Positions 1 through 12,366 of a stretch of 64,000 nucleotides of DNA are shown here, piece after piece. The notes below the pieces were generated by a model. The model worked only from the letters and a program-made list of their open reading frames with translations. It made no database searches and had not been told where the DNA came from. The position numbers and the translations under genes are program-made. The stretch comes from Fistularia commersonii (Eukaryota > Chordata > Actinopteri > Syngnathiformes > Fistulariidae): positions 5,381,501 through 5,445,500 of the forward strand of contig JBBMNZ010000013.1 of the NCBI GenBank assembly GCA_037954325.1. The letters are read 5' to 3'. How positions within the stretch are numbered: position 1 is the stretch's first letter; every line of letters starts with the position of its first letter.

Positions 1-401
1 TTGTTAAAACATTTTTTTCTCTTTTCTTATTTCAATAGAAACCAAAAAACCTAAAGCAAAAAAAAAAAAAAAAAAGCAAAATTGAAAAGATTGATTTAAT
101 AACTAGAATAGCCACCATTAGCCTTGTAAACATTGTACCTCCTCTTATACAGTACATGCTACCAATCAATTTTCTGATAAATTCAAGTGGCAGATTTTTC
201 CACAGTGATGAGATTTTCTCTTAGCTCAACAATATTTTTAGGGTGTAATTTCATCAATTCTTTTCAAATATTCATTTTTAATATTAATGTATGTACAGTT
301 CATTACACATAAAGATTTTTATAATTTACCTTTTTACCTCTTTTACACTAAAAGAAAGGAATTATTTGGACTTTGTGTTACTTCTAGGTAATGATTTTAT
401 T
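1..401. other. AT-rich unannotated stretch
   Basis: AT-rich sequence with an A-run at about 58-75. No coding pattern or repeat end is recognisable. It may be the interior of the hAT element whose 3' end lies just to the right, but no matching 5' terminus is visible in the window. Confidence 0.4.
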
Positions 402-470
402 GGTCCGGCCCCCTTGACATCACATTAGGCCGCATGTGGCCCCCAGACCAAAATGAGTTTGGCACCCCTG
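402..470 (+). mobile_element. hAT-type transposon, 3' terminal fragment
   Basis: The stretch is rich in GGCC/GGCCGC motifs and ends in TTTGGCACCCCTG. That is close to the inverse of the CAGGGGTGTCAAAC terminus of vertebrate hAT (Charlie-like) elements, and two other hAT elements in this window have the same kind of end. The family is known for this short terminus plus GGCCCGCGGGCC-type subterminal repeats. The 5' end is not found, so the element is truncated, very diverged, or starts before the window. Confidence 0.6.
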
Positions 471-3400
471 ATTTAGATGATTTGTCAGATGTTTGTCTGC
501 ACTGTAAGTTTATTGATTGTAACTTTTAATATCAATTATAGTTGAGGAATGGAACTGTATTACTTTTATATCATATTTTAGCTGAAGGCTGCCACACCAG
601 GACATCGCATGAGGGATGTTGAACTTGAAAACCAAATATCAATAGACGTGATCACCAGTGTGTCCGCTGGTCCGATAAGACTTTATTCTAAGGATTTTTC
701 ATCACCGGTTAACAAAGGCAGGAAAGCATTACTTTAAACAAAGGAGATAACGTCATACGAGAGCAGTGAAAAATCTGCCGTTACAGTCCAGCTACAGCTA
801 TTATGAAATATTTGCCAATGAGGCGTCGTCTCTCTCAAGAGTGTAACTCTTGTAGACCAGCATAAGAATGGCCATAAGAAGAATGTTACCAGAGGGATCC
901 AAGGAAAGGGTGATACATGATCGTCATTTTTAATAATTCATAGGTGGATACAGTAGGTGTCAATTGCATTAAGCCTGAGGCAGCTTCATGCTTTGTGTTT
1001 AGTCTTCTATTCATTAACCGTTCATAAAGCAATACATGCCATGAGAGACTTGAGTACAATCATGATTCCTGACATGGAGTTATAAATTCCAAGAAATTTC
1101 CATTTTTTTTTTGATCTATTCACATTTGTAAACTGCCACTAATACGTATTCAATTTGAAGCCAACAAAAGCAACTGATGTATGTGATTAACAAAGACTTT
1201 GCCATTCAATTAGTTCATACGGTTAGAAAGAGATTGCAGATGACGAAACAGCTGCTATCTATGTCTTTCTTGAATGCATTTTGAGTAATTCTTTGAGTTA
1301 TTAATATCGGTGCTTTTTTCATTGAAGATGCATGCAATTATGATTAATTCTTGGATTCACAACTGCTCTGCTTAATTATCATGATTATCCTTATTGAGAA
1401 GATTGGAATCTTCTAGCTCTTAGGTAATTTGCCATCATGTGATAAAAAAATGAAATCCCCGAGTGAAAGATTTATTTCAAATTTGAATCATTCAATAGGT
1501 ATTGGTGGTCGATATAGGTGTAGTTTTTCACTTGAGATCTCAGGTCATCTGCAATAATCCAATTCCGAAACACGGATGGCAGGGCTCTGAGGGTAATGAC
1601 CATCAAGTAATCAGACGGTTACTCAGTGAATCTGAAGTGCTTCCAGAGACCGTGTCAAATTATAATTGCGGACGATATAGCAAATAAAGCACTTTTCACA
1701 TAGGCATAAACTCATAATAACATGCTATTAGATTTTCCTAATTAGAAAATCCAATGAAACCTGCACTCTTTTGTCTCTCCCTACCTGTGACAAAAAAAAA
1801 AAGAAAAAAATAAATGATGAAATTCATTTATTTTGATGGAGTCCGTAGACTTTATATCGGTAAAAATATATATAACAGCTTCGGTATAGACATGCTAGTT
1901 AAATCAAGCGAGAGGCCCGGTCATTAATCATTTTAAGAAGAAAAGAAATACAAGCAGAGAATTGCTCAGACACATGTTGAAAATCCAGATAGATGTGTTG
2001 GTGTATTTCACAAAAATACAAAAGACAGACAGACCCAGCCTAGTTTTTTCACAGCCCTTCAATGGCTATCTCAGTCGCCTTTGTTGACAACTATAGAATT
2101 GATTTCCCAAGGTAGCATGGTCCATCTATTGCAACAAACACTGGTTAGGTGACAGCCACATCATGTTGACACAGAACACAATCGTTTCTGCTTCTCTGCA
2201 TTGTTCTACTGGTACAATATTGAACAAACTAGAGGTTGTCGGGAGGGATTGCAAGAACTTTTCAAGGATAATCACTGTTAACTCCTATTATTTTTAATTC
2301 ATTTTGAATGTATTGTCCAGCGTTTGTACTATACATGTGAATTATATAAAATATAGATGCGAAGATCCGGCATTCTGCTAATACTGTTGTTATCATATCA
2401 TTTACTGTCGCTCATCTACTTTCAAACTGTAAATTTTTTAAAGAAAATGTAAAAAAAAAAAAAAAAAAAAAGATTGGAAACATCATGTCCACATTTTTTT
2501 TTTCTAATTTTATTATAATTTTTCAGGCATTGTGATGACTATTTGGCTTCCCTATGTCATTAAAAAAAAACGTTTGTAGATATTCTGATAATTCTTGAGT
2601 TCTTTACGGCCTTTTGTTGTTTCTACTATTTTATCTGCTATTTCATACTTTCAAATATTTGTACTGTCCACATTGCCTTAAGGAAAACAAAAAAGACTCT
2701 GAAGGATACTTTTGAAAAAAAGCAATTTCATTTAAAAAAATGTAATTGTCGTATATTATTGCTCAATACGTTTGTTGAGCAAAAAGAACATAAAATAAAA
2801 ATGGTTGTATATATACTTGGTATATTTAGTATAAAAGCTTTTTTTTCTTTTTTTTTTTTTCTCTCCAGCAGCACTCATACAGCCATGAACTCCAGTAGCT
2901 CAATAGTCCTTTGTCTGATCATCGCTGAAATTTGCCCCCACTGTAATTCCAAAGTCTAGACTTATTCTATTGCGATCTTTCAAGAACAAACATGACTGTA
3001 TTTATAAACTGCCCGGCACAAAGCTCACCGTGAGACATTTAACATTGAGGTATGCTGTGAGAGTTTTATTTATTTATTTGTTATTTTTTTGTTTGTTTAT
3101 TTATTTTCCTCTGTAAGGAAATGTTCTGTAACCAAATGCAGTACCTGGAAGTACTCTAATATTGATATTTAATTCAATTTGTTGTGGTCTGTATTGATAT
3201 TTTGTTTCGTCAAAAAAAAATCAATTATTATCAATTAAGTTGTCCTGCAGTTAATTACAATGCAAATTTGGCTATGGTACATCGTTCAGGTAGCTGATAT
3301 TCCCATTAAAATAGTTTGTTTGAGCAAACAAAGACTTAATTACACATGGTTGGAAAGCCATATTGCTAACAGCCTCTGATCACCAGGTCTCTGTCAAAGA

Positions 3401-6266
3401 GTTACATATGCAGCGGTAATCAGTGCACTGTCTGGTGAAAGGTTTCCCAGTGGGGTTAGAGGCACTGTTCCCACTAATAGGTTGATTGATTAAGCGGTTA
3501 AAGACGTAATTCAGAGATAAAATGTGTGTACATATGTTATATGTGTCAGGCAAACACAGACTGAGATGTTTATAATTATCATCAAAGCGTGCGCCCTGTA
3601 GGGAAAATGAAAACCGCATTTGTCTTGTACATAAGTTGATATGGATAAACGAAAAAGCAACCATATTCGACTGCACGGGAGTCAAAAAGAGTCGTCTGCT
3701 AAAGAAAAAAAACATGTTATTGAGAGAATCATACAGTCTCTAATAACACAACAGGAGAGATGATCATGTTTTTTTCAGAGCTTCTCAGAATAACCCAGAA
3801 TAGAAAACCTTACGACATAGACCACATGACACTGGACTTTACCCCCAAAAGCACACATTTAATGAATCCTAGCCAGACTGTGGAGAAATAATACGTACAA
3901 TAGCCAGCCACAAAGTGGAAGGCACGGTCAACTGACCACTTTGAATATACATAACATAAACTAAACACATGAAGTTATTTGTTGATGGCAAACTGGTCTG
4001 CAACAAAAAGAATGTAAATATTTCTGACCATCGACCAGCACCATTTATGTTGCTTTCTTGCTCAAGAAAAATCATAATCTCTGATTTCTTTGAAAGTGAG
4101 AACTAGACAGTAGACATGAGAAAGGAACAGGTTAAAAAGGAAGAATGTCAGTCTCAACCTCAACCCTTCACTCAACTTCTATCCAGACACAACCTTTCAC
4201 TTTCCTTCGCTGTTCTTGTTAACTGTGTCCTGGCTTCACAGTGGCAATGTGAAGCCTTTTACTAGTCACCTTTACCATCTTCCCACCTCCTCACTAAATT
4301 TCGTCTGACCAATTCCAAATTAACTGAAATCAACGTTATCTCCTGCTCACGATCTCTGCAACCTCCTCTGACAGCGTCTCGGATGTGATGACATTTCAAC
4401 ATGTTCTCCTCCAAAAAAAAATCTTTATGATGACAGAAATACAACCCTGTGCTTCTGACCTCAATAGATAATTTTCCAACTTGTCAACTATCAACCTCAC
4501 CTCACCCACTCGCTCACTGGCAAAATCATTATGTCTACTTTGTGAATTGTGAATGGTCTCATCAGTAAACTCTACCTTGGAGTATATGGCTTTCTATCCT
4601 AAAGACAAAGCAACATTTTTTTTTTTTAATTTGCTTTATTTTCCCATGGAAAAGTTGTCTCAGCCAGCTTAAACATAAAGGCCTTTGGGATAATAACGAA
4701 CAGCCCCATGATGTTATAATGACAACCAGCTTTGATAGCTTCTCCCTTAACATAAAATTGAAAATTAGATTATTCCCCAGAGGTGAGGCTGCTCAAGTCA
4801 TGGCCGAAGTGCTACCTATTCACAGCCTGTGCAAGTAAAGCTTTCTTCTGGCTAAAACACCCAAAGAACCGATGGCCTGACGAACGGGGAAAGGTTCCTT
4901 TAGTGTTACATAGGGATGCATTAGAAACCCTTTTTTTTGTAATTTTTTGACAAACATGGAGCGTCATAGCTACACCTATATTGGCATCTATATCCAAACC
5001 GAACCTAAATTTGCTTTCTAAATGAAAGCAGAGTTTGTGTTTTCCACATCTTTCTGTTCTGAGTGAGAAATTGTGTTCCTCCACTGATGCTTCACCCGAA
5101 AAACAGACACTTCTCCAGGTTCTTTGAAAAATGACAAGGGGTGCTTAACCGTGTCGGTATCTGATGCAGGCTGGGGAGTGAGAACATCTAGGCCCATACA
5201 ATCCTGCAGAAAGCCAGTGCCAATATTGTGTTCTATAGCCTAACTCCCCTTCCTCTTTCTTTTATTTCACAAACACCCTCCCACTGACCACATCAACTTC
5301 AATATATTGGTTCTTCTTTTCAGTGAGGCACATCTTATATCTCCTCTTAGATCCCCAATCTAAGGTCAGTTTCAACGCTTTTGCATGAGATAAAAAAAAA
5401 AAAACACCCTTTTCTTGGTGTCGATTGATGTGCCTCGAGAAAACATGGACACAGCAGATAGGTCACAAGAAAAGCTGCCTACTCAGCCTAACTTACATGA
5501 CAGTGGCTTTTTTCATGAATGTTTACCCCATTAGTGTAAGAAAACAACATGTGTATGTGGCAGTCAGGTGTGTATGCCTCAGGACTGTAGCATACGGCAA
5601 CAGCAGGATGGGGGGCAGAGTTGTGTTTAGATATGACTGTGTTAGCCTGAACAAACCTTACTATAATTTGAATTTCCAAATACATGGATAGGTAAACTTG
5701 CTGGTACCCTTTATTTTGATATAAAGCATTGATTGACAAAAGGTTTGCTGCAGGCTAAAATTGACCTGCAAACACTAGGATCTGGGTGAGCAGGTTATGT
5801 TGATGGTAATTAATTTTAGTGGATGCTCATTCATTTATTTTTAAACATATGATCTTGTTTTTCCACTGAAACAATTAATTTCTGCGCTGTGCCACCCCAT
5901 TAATCAATCAATTAATCAATCAATTAATTGATATAAAGATGTTGTGATTTAACAAGAACTTCAGATATATTCATTTTGCGAATATATAGACTCACCAAAT
6001 AACTTTCCAAATAACTGGAATAACTTTCCATTTTACAGCCCTCCAAGACAAATACTATGCATCTTGCAAATGAAATTACATGATGACATTAAGATCTATG
6101 ATGCCGAAAGGGAAAGTATGGATGTTTGAAAGAGTTGAAAAGCCTGACTTTTACACGGAAGGTACCAGCTTTACTATAGCTCAGTGCTAGACTTTGGGCT
6201 GCAGCAGTGCTTCACTATTACTTTAACCTTCCATTTGGTTTTTAAGGTTTCATGATGGGATCCACT
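471..6266. other. Unannotated AT-rich DNA
   Basis: No gene or transposon was recognised. It holds poly-A/T tracts (about 1791-1812, 2450-2471, 2838-2860, 4617-4627, 5391-5404) and an ATTAATCA-rich low-complexity patch at about 5898-5932. Short open frames are present at the density expected by chance and show no domain pattern. Confidence 0.5.
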
Positions 6267-6773
6267 CTGTGGATCTGGGGTGGGCAAACCTTTTGGCTCA
6301 AGGGCCGCATTGACTTTTAAAATTTGACAGACGGGCCGGGTCAGCACGAGATACGATACACATAAAAAAAACAAAAAAACAAAAAACACTAATTTGTTAA
6401 CAGTACATATCAGACTCGCCTGACATTTGCTTTGAAAATAAAACCAGCTTGGTTTTGAAGGCTCTGACGTTAGCTTGCATTTCATGCACAAACCGTTTTT
6501 TTCCCCTGTAGCTTCACGTCCAGCTCATTCATGTGTCAGTATGTCCACAGTAAAGGCTAAATCACAAGGCCAATTTGCGTCATTCAGCTCAGGAAAATTC
6601 TTAGCTGTTCTTAAGTAGCTCCAAAAATGTCCTGTTTGAGCATCAATTGAGCCAAGCATTAAATCATTTAAATCAAGTATGAATTCTGTACCAATTTTTG
6701 GCGGGCCGGATTAAAAAGACCAACCGGAAGGATGTGGCCCGCGGGCCGTAGTTTTCCTACCCCTGCTGTAGAT
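6267..6773. mobile_element. Non-autonomous hAT element (MITE) with 8-bp target duplications
   Basis: The element spans 6275-6765 (491 bp). It begins CTGGGGTGGGCAAAC and ends with the inverse GTTTTCCTACCCCTG; about 12 of 15 terminal positions pair. Just inside both ends are GGGCCGCAT and GGCCCGCGGGCC-type subterminal motifs characteristic of hAT elements. The flanks CTGTGGAT (6267-6274) and CTGTAGAT (6766-6773) are an 8-bp target site duplication with one mismatch, the length hAT transposases make. The interior has A-rich low complexity near 6364-6387 and no transposase reading frame, so it needed an autonomous partner to move. Orientation is arbitrary. Confidence 0.88.
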
Positions 6774-7044
6774 GTAGCTGTAGTGTGTCTCGCTAGAATA
6801 TCAAAATACAGTATATATCAATATCATATACCCAGCAAAGAATAACAACCTACTAGAGGAAATGTAGATATTTGGAAAGGCAATTATTTATGTTGTTTTA
6901 TGTTTTATCTTTCCCGAACAGTGCATTTGTACCTTCATCTTTGCTCTGTTTGACATATTTTCATGCAATTTTCTAATGCAAGGTCATTTTCATGTTGACT
7001 TCCTTCTGCACATAAGGTAATAGGGTTCATCCAGCATACATACA

Positions 7045-7046
<2 letters not shown>

Positions 7047-7101
<55 letters not shown>
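7047..7101. repeat. (TG)n microsatellite
   Basis: An uninterrupted TG dinucleotide tract of about 27 units. It will be length-polymorphic. Confidence 0.98.
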
Positions 7102-7103
<2 letters not shown>

Positions 7104-10100
7104 TTCAGTCAGAGGGCAATGCGGCAAATACATTCTCCCAAGATGATATTTGTCAAATATTCCAATGATTTAACAATTTATCCAACTGAGATTACGGTCG
7201 TACATCCTTAGAACTACCTCACACATATTAAAAATGCCAAGATGGCTCTGCTTCAAAACTAGGAATTTGTGGATCAAACCTCATTTCTCCTTAAAGGAAC
7301 TGTGTGGAAAAAGAGAACAAAAACAAACGAATGCAGTTATAAAAGAAGGACCACTACAACACATTGTTTTATTGTCAAATTGACTAATGTTGGATATAAC
7401 ATGTTAGTTTTCTATATTTTTTGGTGCAAGCCCATTATCTTAATTTAATGTATTTGCTGTTCCTGCAACTTGCATGCCTTATAAGGCAGTCGGTGTAACA
7501 AAAAAGTAGATAAAGGCTAAAGCCACCTTACATTTACTGATGATTTCAAAAAAGCTTTTTTTTTGCAGCCGATTTCAAGAAGCCACATCATCCAGCACTC
7601 ACTGAAGATGTTGACCTCTGATTACACTCTGATCAGTTCTCTACTGGCACAAAACCTTCGCCCAAGGCCAAAGTCACTTGTCTTCTCCAGACTTAAACAC
7701 AACTTACTGTGGTTATACCTGTTGATTAAAGTTGTCTGCGTTTGTTGTCAAGTAGATAGTTCATCACAGGGCTCATTTAGTGGATTTACACACAAATATT
7801 AGACGTCTGCCCTCAGTGATGTAGCACATTATTATAAATACTACTGTGCCATTCATACCACTAAACTGGTTAAACTTGAGAACAACAAAACTAATGGATG
7901 TTATATAGATGACTTAAAATGAAATAGGTAAGTACCAGTGAGAACCTTTATACTACATTGTCATCCCGAAAAAGTACATTTATAGATGAAGAATCTTTTT
8001 AAAAGGCGTTTGCAAGGATGATGCCATGATATGATCACTTTGATCATGTGCTCTGCAAAGGTTAATGATTTTCGTCAACAACCAATAATAATGGCGACAG
8101 TGACGCTACTCCTTGCTCTGCATCTAATTGGAAGACAATGATAAATATATATTCTCTCTGTAGGGGCAATTTACCAGATCTAGATGAAGATAGAATAAAT
8201 AACAAAGCAAATATTGTAATATAAATTGTTTTTTTCCAAATAACTCGCTCTTCCAAATATTTTAAATGCCGATCAGATAACATGAAAGACGATATTATGA
8301 GATGTGCGACAATTACATTTGTGCCCGGGAATATTGCTTTCTGTTTTGTTGTCACGGCATTGAGATCAAGAAATGATTTGAATTATGTCAATGATCAATC
8401 AAATTAATAGATTTATTGATCTACTAGGTTTTCTGAGGCAAGTGAAGTATACACAGAGAATAACATGATCTCACACATGCACACACAGGCATAGTTCAAC
8501 ATGCCAATTCTCTATACCTTCTGGGTATAAGCCTATCCTTGGAAAAATCAATGCATAAATTAATATATGAATAATTGTCTAAACATCTCTTTTAAGGCAT
8601 TCCGAAGTATTAGGTTTTATTTCAAGGCTTGCTGCAAGTAGTGTCGTCGGGTTTTGTTTTCATGCTGACGCACGTTTAACTTCTCAAACTAGTTGATACT
8701 AACTCTCCAAAACGGTTGAAATACCTTCATAAGAGAGGAAATATTGCACCACATCAATCACAATTTACTGTTAAAACGTAATTTAAACCTCATATGCTTT
8801 GTAAGTGCAAGTGTAATACTTCCAAGACATAGCTTTGTAACATATGCAACCATCAATCAGGCTCTCTCTATCGAATATTAAAACATAAAACACAAACGTG
8901 GTCACAAATTTAAATTGTTTACATGTAGCCTAATATTGATTACTTTTGAGCATACCATAAACGCTTGATGTGCAAATGTCATAGCACGTATACTTGCTTT
9001 GGTGATCGACCAAATTAATACATAAATGCTTTCAGTGTGTCCTCACCCTGGTTTCGAGGATGTTTCATTAGAGGTATGCGCACATGTGTGTGCACCCATG
9101 TGTGTGCGTGAGTGAATGAATGAGATAGAAAGTGGTTGAGTGCAGCCACGTTCTTGTAAGACGCTGTTGTTTCTGCCAGTACTCATCGGTACATGTACAT
9201 GATGGTGTGTAATCAGGGCCACTTTGGAACTTTACAAGAAGTCATTAAGAGTCAAGACTATTGTGCAGACACCATGATTTCAAAGGTGCTCCACAACAGC
9301 TTGTATGGCAAAGGCTGATTGAACCAGAGCACTTGAAAGGGGTGGGGGGAAGTTAGGTTTGCCGCATCTTGTCGTGCTCCATCTGCCTCTCTCTCTGCTC
9401 CTAATATCAGTCTTCTTTGTGAGAAGGGAAGGGGTTTGAACATCAAAGAAGAGCCATGCTACCTTGGAGACAGATACAATTTAGAAAGGATCTGATGAAA
9501 GGATGTGTGGAGGGGAACCCCGTTCCCCAATACCCGAACAAATGTATGGGTATTGATGCAAAGTTAGTTTGCAAAGGGTAGCACTGTACAGTACTCACGC
9601 ACAGTAGTGCTCGTGTTGTGTTCGAGTAATATATTTCAGAGGGCCTTTTAAATCGTGACATTGCAACAGGAAGATACGACATCCAATCTCCTCTCTGTAA
9701 ACATGAATATTCATCTTCATTTTGGGGATGAATTAAGCACAAATTTCTACTATGTGAGATAATTATTATATCTTGCATAAAGTATTTTGCAGTTTCATTT
9801 TTAATTATATTCCAGAACAAAGTATGACATACTGAACTAACCCAATCAACAGATAAGACATCTGGCTATCATGAGCATATTCTCATTAACACTTGTAGTC
9901 TGCGATATGTCTACAGGAGCGTGGCTTGAGTCCAGAGCAAATCTCAGGGGTATGATGCCTCATATAGAATACCCTTGAGCTGTTTCATTGCTATCTCAAA
10001 TCTCTTAGCTGTCTCTCCTGTCTCATTAAGCAACACCGCCTACTTTCACCTCAGCTTGCATTTCATTATGATTGTAAAATTTAGGTTGGCGTAGTTGCTG

Positions 10101-10406
10101 CTCGGTAATACATATGTCATCACTGTCCGGGCCAGAGGAAGGTGAAAGCAAACAAATGGATATGTAGGTCAATTCCACCATATCCCCTACACAGTGGTTC
10201 TGGAAAGAGAAAAGAAAACTTAGGGGTTCATTTGGTGAGGTAATTGACATTTTTAGAACCATCACAAGATATGATAAGCAAAATATTCTCCAAAATATTT
10301 GAAATAGCAAGAATTGGTTAATCAGATGAATATGCCGATAAATTGTATGCAAATCATGAAGAATAAAACGAACTAAAATAAAATAAAACATTAGTACATA
10401 GTACAT
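7102..10406. other. Unannotated AT-rich DNA
   Basis: No recognisable exon, RNA gene or transposon. A degenerate GTGTGTGC/GTGAATGA patch sits at about 9078-9124. Open frames here (for example 9443-9820 and 10026-10406 on the minus strand) have no family-like pattern and are treated as chance. Confidence 0.5.
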
Positions 10407-10695
10407 TACAGGGCTGTCTCAGAAAATTAGAATATTGATAAAGTTCTTTATCTTCTGTAATGCAATTACAAAAACAAAAATGTCAAACATTCTGGATTCA
10501 TTACAAATCAACTGAAATATTCCAAGGCTTTTATTATTTTAATATTGCTGATTACGGCTTACATCTTAAGAAAACTCAAAAATCCTATCTCAAAATATTA
10601 GAATATCATGAAAAAGTTTTTTTTATTTTTTTTATTGCATTACAGAAGATAAAGAACTTTATCACAATATTCTAATTTTCTGAGACAGTCCTGTA
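10407..10695. mobile_element. Tc1/mariner-type MITE with long terminal inverted repeats
   Basis: The left arm (10407-10466) and right arm (10634-10695) are inverted copies. Each begins TACAGG(G/A)CTGTCTCAGAAA, and they differ by one substitution near the tip plus a 2-nt indel. Both tips sit on a TA dinucleotide, the target site of Tc1/mariner transposases. The 289-bp element has no transposase frame, so it is non-autonomous. It belongs to a repeat abundant in teleost genomes, recognised by the arm sequence and the interior TGGATTCATTACAAATCAAC. The close identity of the arms suggests a fairly recent insertion. Confidence 0.9.
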
Positions 10696-10732
10696 GATGG
10701 TGAATGATATCAAGTGAACCATGACAGAACAC

Positions 10733-10790
10733 AATAGAATAGAATAGAATAGAATAGAATAGAATAGAATAGAATAGAATAGAATAGAAT
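10733..10790. repeat. (AATAG)n pentanucleotide microsatellite
   Basis: About 11-12 nearly perfect copies of AATAG, about 40 bp beyond the Tc1/mariner MITE. It is followed by TTTTGTCTCAGG, so it may have grown from the tail of a retroposon, but no retroposon body is visible. Confidence 0.97.
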
Positions 10791-10799
10791 TTTTGTCTC

Positions 10800-12273
10800 A
10801 GGTGCGCATCAGTGAGAGGTAAGCATTGTTCACAATGAAATATAATACCTTTTAAGCATATTTTAAAACAAACACGGGTAAATATTTGTACATAACAATT
10901 ACACATGATGTTTAATTTTTGAGAAGTTTTAGTTGTCTGCAGTAAAACCTAATTAATGTCTATATTTCACAGTAACCAAATATCAAAGACAGTCAAGCCT
11001 CTCCAGACCCTGCTTTGTGGTTATGAATTGCAGCATTACCAAATATTGAAATAAACTTGAAAAACAAAAAATCACTGAGTTGCATTAGGAATATGAATAA
11101 CATAGTGGTTATGATGTGCCAATTGTTCACATCAAAGTTGATGTAATAAATCAAGATTTTTTTTTTTTCTTTTTACAAGTATAACTTGCTAAAATGATTA
11201 TCCCTACTGTTGTTCATTGTTAGAATTATAATACATTAGTGCAGCACCTAATAATGCAGCTAATTTACTCCTGAGCTGATACAGCTTCCTGTCATCTAGA
11301 GATAAACAACAAGCCCAAGGCAAAGGAGTTCTGGTCACCGACAGCACGCTACCAGTTGACTGCCGAAGGAAAGCCATTTAACAGTTGTTACACGTATCAG
11401 ATCCATTGTGAACAAGAGGAACTTGGGAAAAAAAACCTTTATATATTCATTTTTCTACTTCTTTTTTTTTTTTTTTTTGGGGGGGGGGGGGGGGGGTTAC
11501 TCAGTATGTGTTGTTTTGCTGAGTTTTAAAATAGCTTATATTAGCGATAAAACTGATTGTTACCATACATCATAAGACATACATTTCCAAAACATTGTTT
11601 GCCTTTAGGGGAGCTTTACAATCTGTAGAAGCTGTGCTACCCTCTGTCCTCAGACCAGCCATTGCCCCAAACCAATTTCAGGGTGACAAATATGAAAGGG
11701 ACCTGCAATGGTGCCTCAACAGAGAGATCTTGCCCCCATATGGGGAATACATGCTTTTATTCTCTCACCTAAGCAGTCATTTTCTGTGATTGGTTACTGG
11801 TTTTGCATTGAAAATTTCCACAAAGCAAAGTATCCCAATGTTGACTTGGTTCTCAACAATACAATAAAAAAAAATAAAAAAAACCATCCTCTTTCTGACT
11901 TCATTTTCAATTATCTTTTAAGAACAGCGCACCTTTAAGCAAACCTTGCATGCTTTCTGCAAGTGTAGCTACCGTTGGTAACTGTCCCTTGTGACCAATA
12001 ATTTCAGCACAAGGCAGAAAAGTCAGGGGAAGCTCCAATTAGACATTAACAAAGTAGAAGCACAAAAATATTTAGTCGGAACAGCTTGTACCTAATAGAT
12101 AGCTAACTCTGTTGGAAAGAAAGAAGTTGGCATGTTTTATCTAATCAGTCCCATCTAAGGACTAGCTGCCCAGAAAAATGTCATTAGGAAAATTAATTGT
12201 CGATTCACTAGCCTGGTATGGCATTGTTAAACCCAAGCCTGTTAACCTTGTGTGTGCATGTGTTTGACTTGGG
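10800..12273. other. Unannotated DNA with a T/G homopolymer junction
   Basis: Mostly featureless. The notable item is a run of 17 T followed directly by 18 G at 11462-11496. No gene or element was recognised. Confidence 0.5.
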
Positions 12274-12366
12274 AAAAGAAAAGAAAAGAAAAGAAAAGAA
12301 AAGAAAAGAAAAGAAAAGAAAAGAAAAGAAAAGAAAAGAAAAGAAAAGAAAAGAAAAGAAAAAAAA
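12274..12366. repeat. (AAAAG)n pentanucleotide microsatellite
   Basis: About 17 perfect AAAAG units ending in an A-run. All bases on one strand are purines. The minus strand reads as repeated SFLFF, which creates a spurious open frame. Confidence 0.98.

Noticed and set aside
10640..10906. Minus-strand frame with repeated FYSIL units
   Set aside because: It is the translation of the AATAG microsatellite and the MITE arm.
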